From contig SSNU01000215.1 of the NCBI GenBank assembly GCA_012064415.1, forward strand, positions 1 through 64,000: DNA of 64,000 nucleotides, in the 5' to 3' direction. Within the stretch, counting starts at the first letter, position 1. Each line of letters begins with the position of its first letter. The notes under the pieces are model-generated. The model did not search any database, was not told the origin of the DNA, and saw nothing but the letters and a program-made list of their open reading frames with translations. The stretch comes from Gyrodactylus bullatarudis. Lineage: Eukaryota > Platyhelminthes > Monogenea > Gyrodactylidea > Gyrodactylidae. The translations under genes were made by a program, and so were the position numbers. Below are positions 59,000-64,000 of this stretch, one piece after another.

Positions 59000-61900
59000 T
59001 ATCTATTGAATAGGTGATTTTTAAGATTTTGAAACAGTTCCCAGATAAAAATTTAGCTGGTCACTGACTAGTAGTCAGTAAATTTAGATTTTTCAAATTT
59101 TTGTTCTTTAGCCTGGTTCATAATCTGATTCAGCTCTTCATGACGATTCTAATGGTGTATAGAAAATGCATTAAAACAAATTTTTTTCAATCAAAAGATT
59201 TGGCAGCTTCATCTCGTTAATATTGAAATTATTAATAAGTGAAGAAAATGAAAAATTAAACTGAAAACCTAAACGCCTTAGAATAAAATAGTATACTTGA
59301 AAGTAGTGACATCATTTTCTGGTATTGAACGTCAAAAAATCGAAACTTTGGCTTCATCATGTCATTATCTAAAAAATAAAATCTTGCGAAAATTTAAACT
59401 GAATTATTGAATTGTCAAATTTTAATTTCTTAAATCTACACCTAGTAGTCAGTTTTAAATGAGGTATTCCTAGGATCCTGCAGAATGATTCTTATAAATT
59501 TAAATCTTGCGCCAAAATATTTAAACTTATAAATTACTATCAATTTTACCTTAATTTTCACAATATATTAATCATAGAAAGCAATTTTGTCATTATCTAT
59601 AACAGGCTGCAGTAAATTAACCAGATATAGCTTTATTATAGAAATATTTAATTTTCTTTTGTTTAAGTTTAATATGAAATTCGTGCAAGATTTATTTTGG
59701 TTCTGATTCTGAAGGATCCTAGGTATTCCCCTATGAATGAAGATTAGGATGGAACAAGATCAAGTTTACTCACAAGTATCATTTCACAATCTAGCAAAAT
59801 AACAATTCTTCCCTTATACTCGTTGAGGTCCTGACAGCTTGCTCATGAGTTCGAAATAAGCAAATAGTTTTCGAGGAATATTCGAATTTGTGTTTTAGTT
59901 AGTTTCGAGCAGATAGTTATTTTTATTTTGAATTTATGAAAAACTGCTAGAATCTTAATGAGTATAAAAATATGTCGAAGCCTTAGAAGCAAGACTTTTT
60001 CTGTCTTTTTCCTTAAAGTCTCTCATTGTTGTTTAACATTTTTACATGTATCTTTCCAAAGAAGAAGAACCTGATCATTGTGATTTAACAAAAAAATGAT
60101 TAGTAGTTTAGTAAGATGTATATTTAGTGATATTCAATTCAGAATAAATCTCTTCAATGAATAAAACACACGCCTTAAAAGTGCAATCTTGGTAGAATAT
60201 AAGAATTATCCAACATTAAAATGGGGTAAGATCCCCCTTCTCTCTAAGAGTGAAGACGGGAAAGAAGGAAAATACATAATAATAATCTGGGTGTATTTTC
60301 CTTGATATTTTTCGTTTAAACCATCACAAAAAATTACACACAATATTTTAATAAACAGATAACTATTCTTGTCTAATTAATATATAGTGTAAGTCTAAAT
60401 TCTCATTAGAAATTACGTATCTTTCACTGAACTCTATTGAATGATACTGTAAATTCTGATTTTTGAGTTGGCGTCATTTTATGAAACTTTGATTTGAATA
60501 TTTTTATTTATTTCAAAAGCTAATATACAAAATTTAACTTTATCTAACAGTATCTAAGCCAATCTGCTAAACAACCATAGTAATTACAAATAGAGCTTTT
60601 AGTCTTTCCCAAATTGCATTCCCAAACCTATCAATAAGAAGATAATTTTAAAGATGGGAATGATTTTTAAGAAAACCTCGAGTTTTTCATCAAGAATTTG
60701 AATTTGTTAAAGATATTTTGGAATCCTACTCACGTTGCAGACTTTTACGATTTGAAGAAAAAATTCTAAGAATAATTATTTTTCATGAAAAATAATTTTT
60801 CAAATTTCGATTTGGCGCAAAAAACCCATTTTCTCGAACTTTGAAATGAAAATTTTCATTGATTTAAAAGTTGAAGAGTGATCAAAAGGTGATCAATTTT
60901 GGTCAATATGGGACATTACAGATTTAATATCTCATAAAATATCACATTCGTCAAGTTTATACATTTCTCATCTAGAGATCTAAAAGTTGCTTTAGTTAAA
61001 AATCCTTTATCGTTCAAGGAAATAATTTTTCAAATATCTCTGACAATATTTTAAGGGTTCTTATCCCAAGATGAGAAAATGATCAAGTATCTAAATGACT
61101 ATTTCACCTAAAGTTTAACTAGGTGATCTAAATAAAATTGATGAAAATATATTATATTAGTATTTGACACTTTGGTCCCCTCACAATAATAATAAATGAC
61201 ATCCAATAAGTGTAAGTAGCAGATAAGTGAGAGAAATCCTTTATTACTTTTTTTTTAAATCCACTACTTCACGAGTCGTCACATTATAATGGGACTAGTT
61301 AAATCTATACCTTCAATTCACTACTTTTTTTTTAAATCATGTGTTCCTCACCACCCTTACCCAACTCATGGCTATTCATTAATTTATTTATGCTTGTCTG
61401 GACACACATGAAAAAGTCGGCCCATCATCATTCAGATTTGTGATTGAAAATCTTCAACAGCTTCCTTCTTCAACACTTCTTCCTAATGACTAAAAGGACA
61501 ACAAACAAAGACAGTCAGAAATGAGGAGTACATGTAATGGATTCATCTTCCTCTCAAGATGGCCAGAATAAAGAAAAAACACAATAATTAACCAAGGGGA
61601 TTATCTTGTACAAAGGAGAAGCTTTTAAATTTTGGTCGTGATTTTCCTTATCTGATTCTTAACTTTAGTGTGAAAATTATTTATTTTTTGCAAAAATGAA
61701 AAAGAATTTTGTCAAGATTGAAAAACCTTTCGATCCAAAAGCTAAGTAAAACAACAAAATTACTTGAGAAGTGTATAATATACTATAGTAATATCACCTA
61801 ATTGTAAGCATGTAACTAAAAGGGAATTAGATGAGAAATTTAAGACTTGGACAAAAAAGTAAGATGTGTTTAAAATTAAAGAGAAATTTACACAAGAAAG

Positions 61901-62820
61901 AAATCTTTATGAATATGAAATTTAAAAATAAACTTGTAAATTTGGGATCATTTTCTTTCAAATAGTTCAATTTTTTTATAATCAACTCTTTTGTTCTGTC
62001 AATGTTCAATTAGTCATTAATTAAATTATCAAAAAATGATAAATAACTTTTCGGTCAATCACCTTTTGAAGGGTAAAGGGTCCCTGACAATCTTTTTAAA
62101 TATTCATCATCCACTCTAGTTTTTGTTAATCTCGGGGATCAAAATTAAATGCAAAAAATTAATTTTAGTTAAAAGCCTCTCATTAAGTTGTCACTTTGGT
62201 CAGTCGAATGAATTTTGATCTGTAATACAAGATAGTTTTTGACAGGATGGTAACTAAATGGGTCAGTAACTAAATTCAAACAAATTCGATTCCAGAGCTT
62301 AACCCTTAAAGTCCCAGAGAATATTTAAAAAATTAGATCAAAATCAAGTTGCATAAGGAATTCTATATAAAATCTACTATAAGCAAAGCTTTGAAGATAT
62401 CTCAAACTACATTACAAACATCTTATCTTAAAAGGATGAGAAACTTTTGACATCACATGACCCATTTGTTGTTATCATCTTTTGAGATAAAAATTATCTA
62501 TACCATGTATTCTAGGCAGATAATTTAGATATACTCAAAGTGACTGGTGACTAACTAAAGCTAGTTGATATGTGAAGATGAGAATTTAATATTTTTAAAA
62601 ACAGAAACAAAATTATATTTTGAATCACATACATATAATGAAATTAGCCGAAAATCAGACGACTTCTGGAATTTCGACTTTTCATTTCTTGACCTCAAAT
62701 TTTCATGTCCTATATTACTGATATATTCGATTCCTGTCATCTAATATTTTTTTTGAAATTGCAACATTATATTAAGTAAATTGATATAAATAAGATAAAT
62801 ATGTACAGAGAAATCATAGA
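59000..62820. other. Mostly non-coding stretch
   Basis: Contains a diverged family B copy (60640-60880) and a family A end (62560-62610). A mixed-composition segment at 61250-61600 is less AT-rich than its neighbours but has no recognisable frame. No gene is supported. Confidence 0.45.
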
Positions 62821-63035
62821 TGTTCAAAATATAGTTTTAAAAAAAAATCATAAAATCCAGAAGCAAGACGAGACATCCTGGGTTTCTGCGGCAGGCACAT
62901 CCTCTTAAGGTCCTTCAGCAGAATTAGTCTCTAATACACACTGAATAGAAATTGATTGCAAAGTGTGCAACGACAACAAGCCAGGTGCTAAATTAGTTCA
63001 AACTTTTATCTCACAGTCAGAGGTTTAAAAGGTCT

Positions 63036-64000
63036 CAAAAAAGGGGTTTATTCAGACAAATGTAAATTAGAGTAAAGAAGAGACAAAGAGTAATCCAGTT
63101 TAGTTCTTAAATAAGAGATAATTGATTTTAGATCATAAAGGTTATCACAATCCGAGAGACTAAATTTAGAGTCTAAACATCTAAATTGATTAAGGAGAAA
63201 GTGGTCCGAGTAGGCTGTATAACGGAGGGAATAACATTTACGGATTGGTTCGGAGAAAGAGGCGAAATTTTTAATATGAAAGCCGATCTTCTCAACCATA
63301 AGGGATCAAGTCCAGAGATAGAGATTAGTGAATTATAGGAATCAATATTGGGAAAACAGGAATGAAGAAATCTGTATTGGATCCTTTCAATGGTTAGCGA
63401 ATTAGAGTTATTGATATCAGGAAGGAGAGTGGAAAGGTAATCCGAATGAGGAAGGACAAATTTTTTATAACCTAAGATTTTCAGACCAGTGGAAGAGGAG
63501 AATCTATCTCTTCTTGATCAGATTCAAAAGAGATTTCTCAAACTCTCAAATGTTCCGTTAACAAATTTCCAAAAGATTAAACTTCTCAGACATCGTAGAT
63601 ATTATAGATGTTTAAACATTGCAAAGAATAATATATCTGATTTTTGGAATGCTAAAACTTCAAACAGGATCTTAAGGTGTAATCACCCGAAATTAAAAAG
63701 ACCTGTAAATAACCCCTTAAAATCTCTTTATTTTTTTGATAGACTCCCAAGTCTCTTCAATGAAATTGTAAAGAAAAACATTTCATTCAACAAAAAAGAT
63801 CTGTACAAATTTATTGAAAATTTATGATATAATATGACAATAAAGATTATTATTATTATTAATTAAATAGATTAGGGAGTTAATCAGACCTATTTTAGAC
63901 AAAGGAGCAATTTTTAAGGAAGAATCCAATTCAAAACCTAGATCAATAGTAGTGTTGACGAACTCACAGGAAGGTGAAGGTTAGAGAGAAAGGTACCATT
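63036..64000 (-). pseudogene. LINE reverse-transcriptase fragment, interrupted and running off the window
   Basis: On the minus strand, from the window end inwards: TTIDLGFELDSSLKIAPLSK; then, after the nested insertion, LPHSDYLSTLLPDI, IERIQYRFLHSCFPNIDSY, ISGLDPLWLRRSAF; then, after a frameshift near 63290, FASFSEPIRKCYSLRYTA and RTKLDYSLSLLYSNLHLSE with a stop. Blocks and order match the fragment at 37050-37955 (same family). The frameshift and insertion make it non-functional. Confidence 0.7.
63482..63865 (+). mobile_element. Nested, 5'-truncated LINE of a second family
   Basis: Open frame 63489-63827 (about 112 codons) reads LLDQIQKRFLKLSN, KIKLLRHRRYYRCLNIAK, KSLYFFDRLPSLFNEIVKKN and ends NKKDLYKFIENL. 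This matches the extreme C-terminus of non-LTR reverse transcriptases: the IQKRFL block, the LRHRR block and the final RLP--NEIV segment. It is followed by an ATT/TTA microsatellite tail (63843-63860), as in CR1/RTE-type LINEs. It is inserted in opposite orientation inside the minus-strand LINE fragment. Confidence 0.7.

Noticed and set aside
61534..61590. Short peptide frame beginning MDSSSSQDG
   Set aside because: Only 16 codons, no splice donor that continues it, and no supporting context.

Overview
The window is animal nuclear DNA. It is very AT-rich, its genes are split by GT-AG introns, and it encodes metazoan families: an NMDA-type ionotropic glutamate receptor, an SLC26 anion transporter, WRAP53/TCAB1, ISCA2 and a GATA zinc-finger factor. 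The phylum cannot be fixed from sequence alone. Introns of 26 and 27 nt, an operon-like gene pair with no visible AUG for the second gene, and hammerhead-ribozyme-like retroelements would all fit a small spiralian (flatworm or mesozoan-like) animal. That placement is inference.

Layout. From 1165 to 24858 (+) lie twelve exons of a 5'-incomplete NMDA-like receptor, whose introns reach 7 kb and are packed with foldback repeats. From 45116 down to 26413 (-) lies a complete 11-exon SLC26 transporter of 700 aa, converging on the receptor gene with a 1.55 kb spacer. Its introns hold LINE fragments, SINEs with hammerhead-like cores, a pogo-like foldback element, a hAT-like MITE and an assembly gap (33870-34542). 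From 45515 to 49556 is a compact housekeeping cluster: WRAP53 (-), ISCA2 (-) only 98 bp upstream of it, and an intronless GATA factor (+) head-to-head with ISCA2 across 164 bp. From about 50 kb to the end there is little except repeats, one possible orphan coding exon (about 58876-58990) and a LINE fragment interrupted by a second LINE (63 kb to the end).

The genes do not form one pathway. The receptor and transporter are membrane proteins, ISCA2 is a mitochondrial Fe-S assembly protein, WRAP53 is a Cajal-body and telomerase RNP factor, and GATA is a transcription factor. The most notable points are the degenerate ligand-binding and pore residues of the receptor, the 26/27-nt introns, the possible ISCA2-WRAP53 operon with trans-splicing, and the hammerhead-like cores in SINE-type elements. 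Exon boundaries were worked out by hand from splice signals, reading-frame continuity and family resemblance; no search or alignment program was run.
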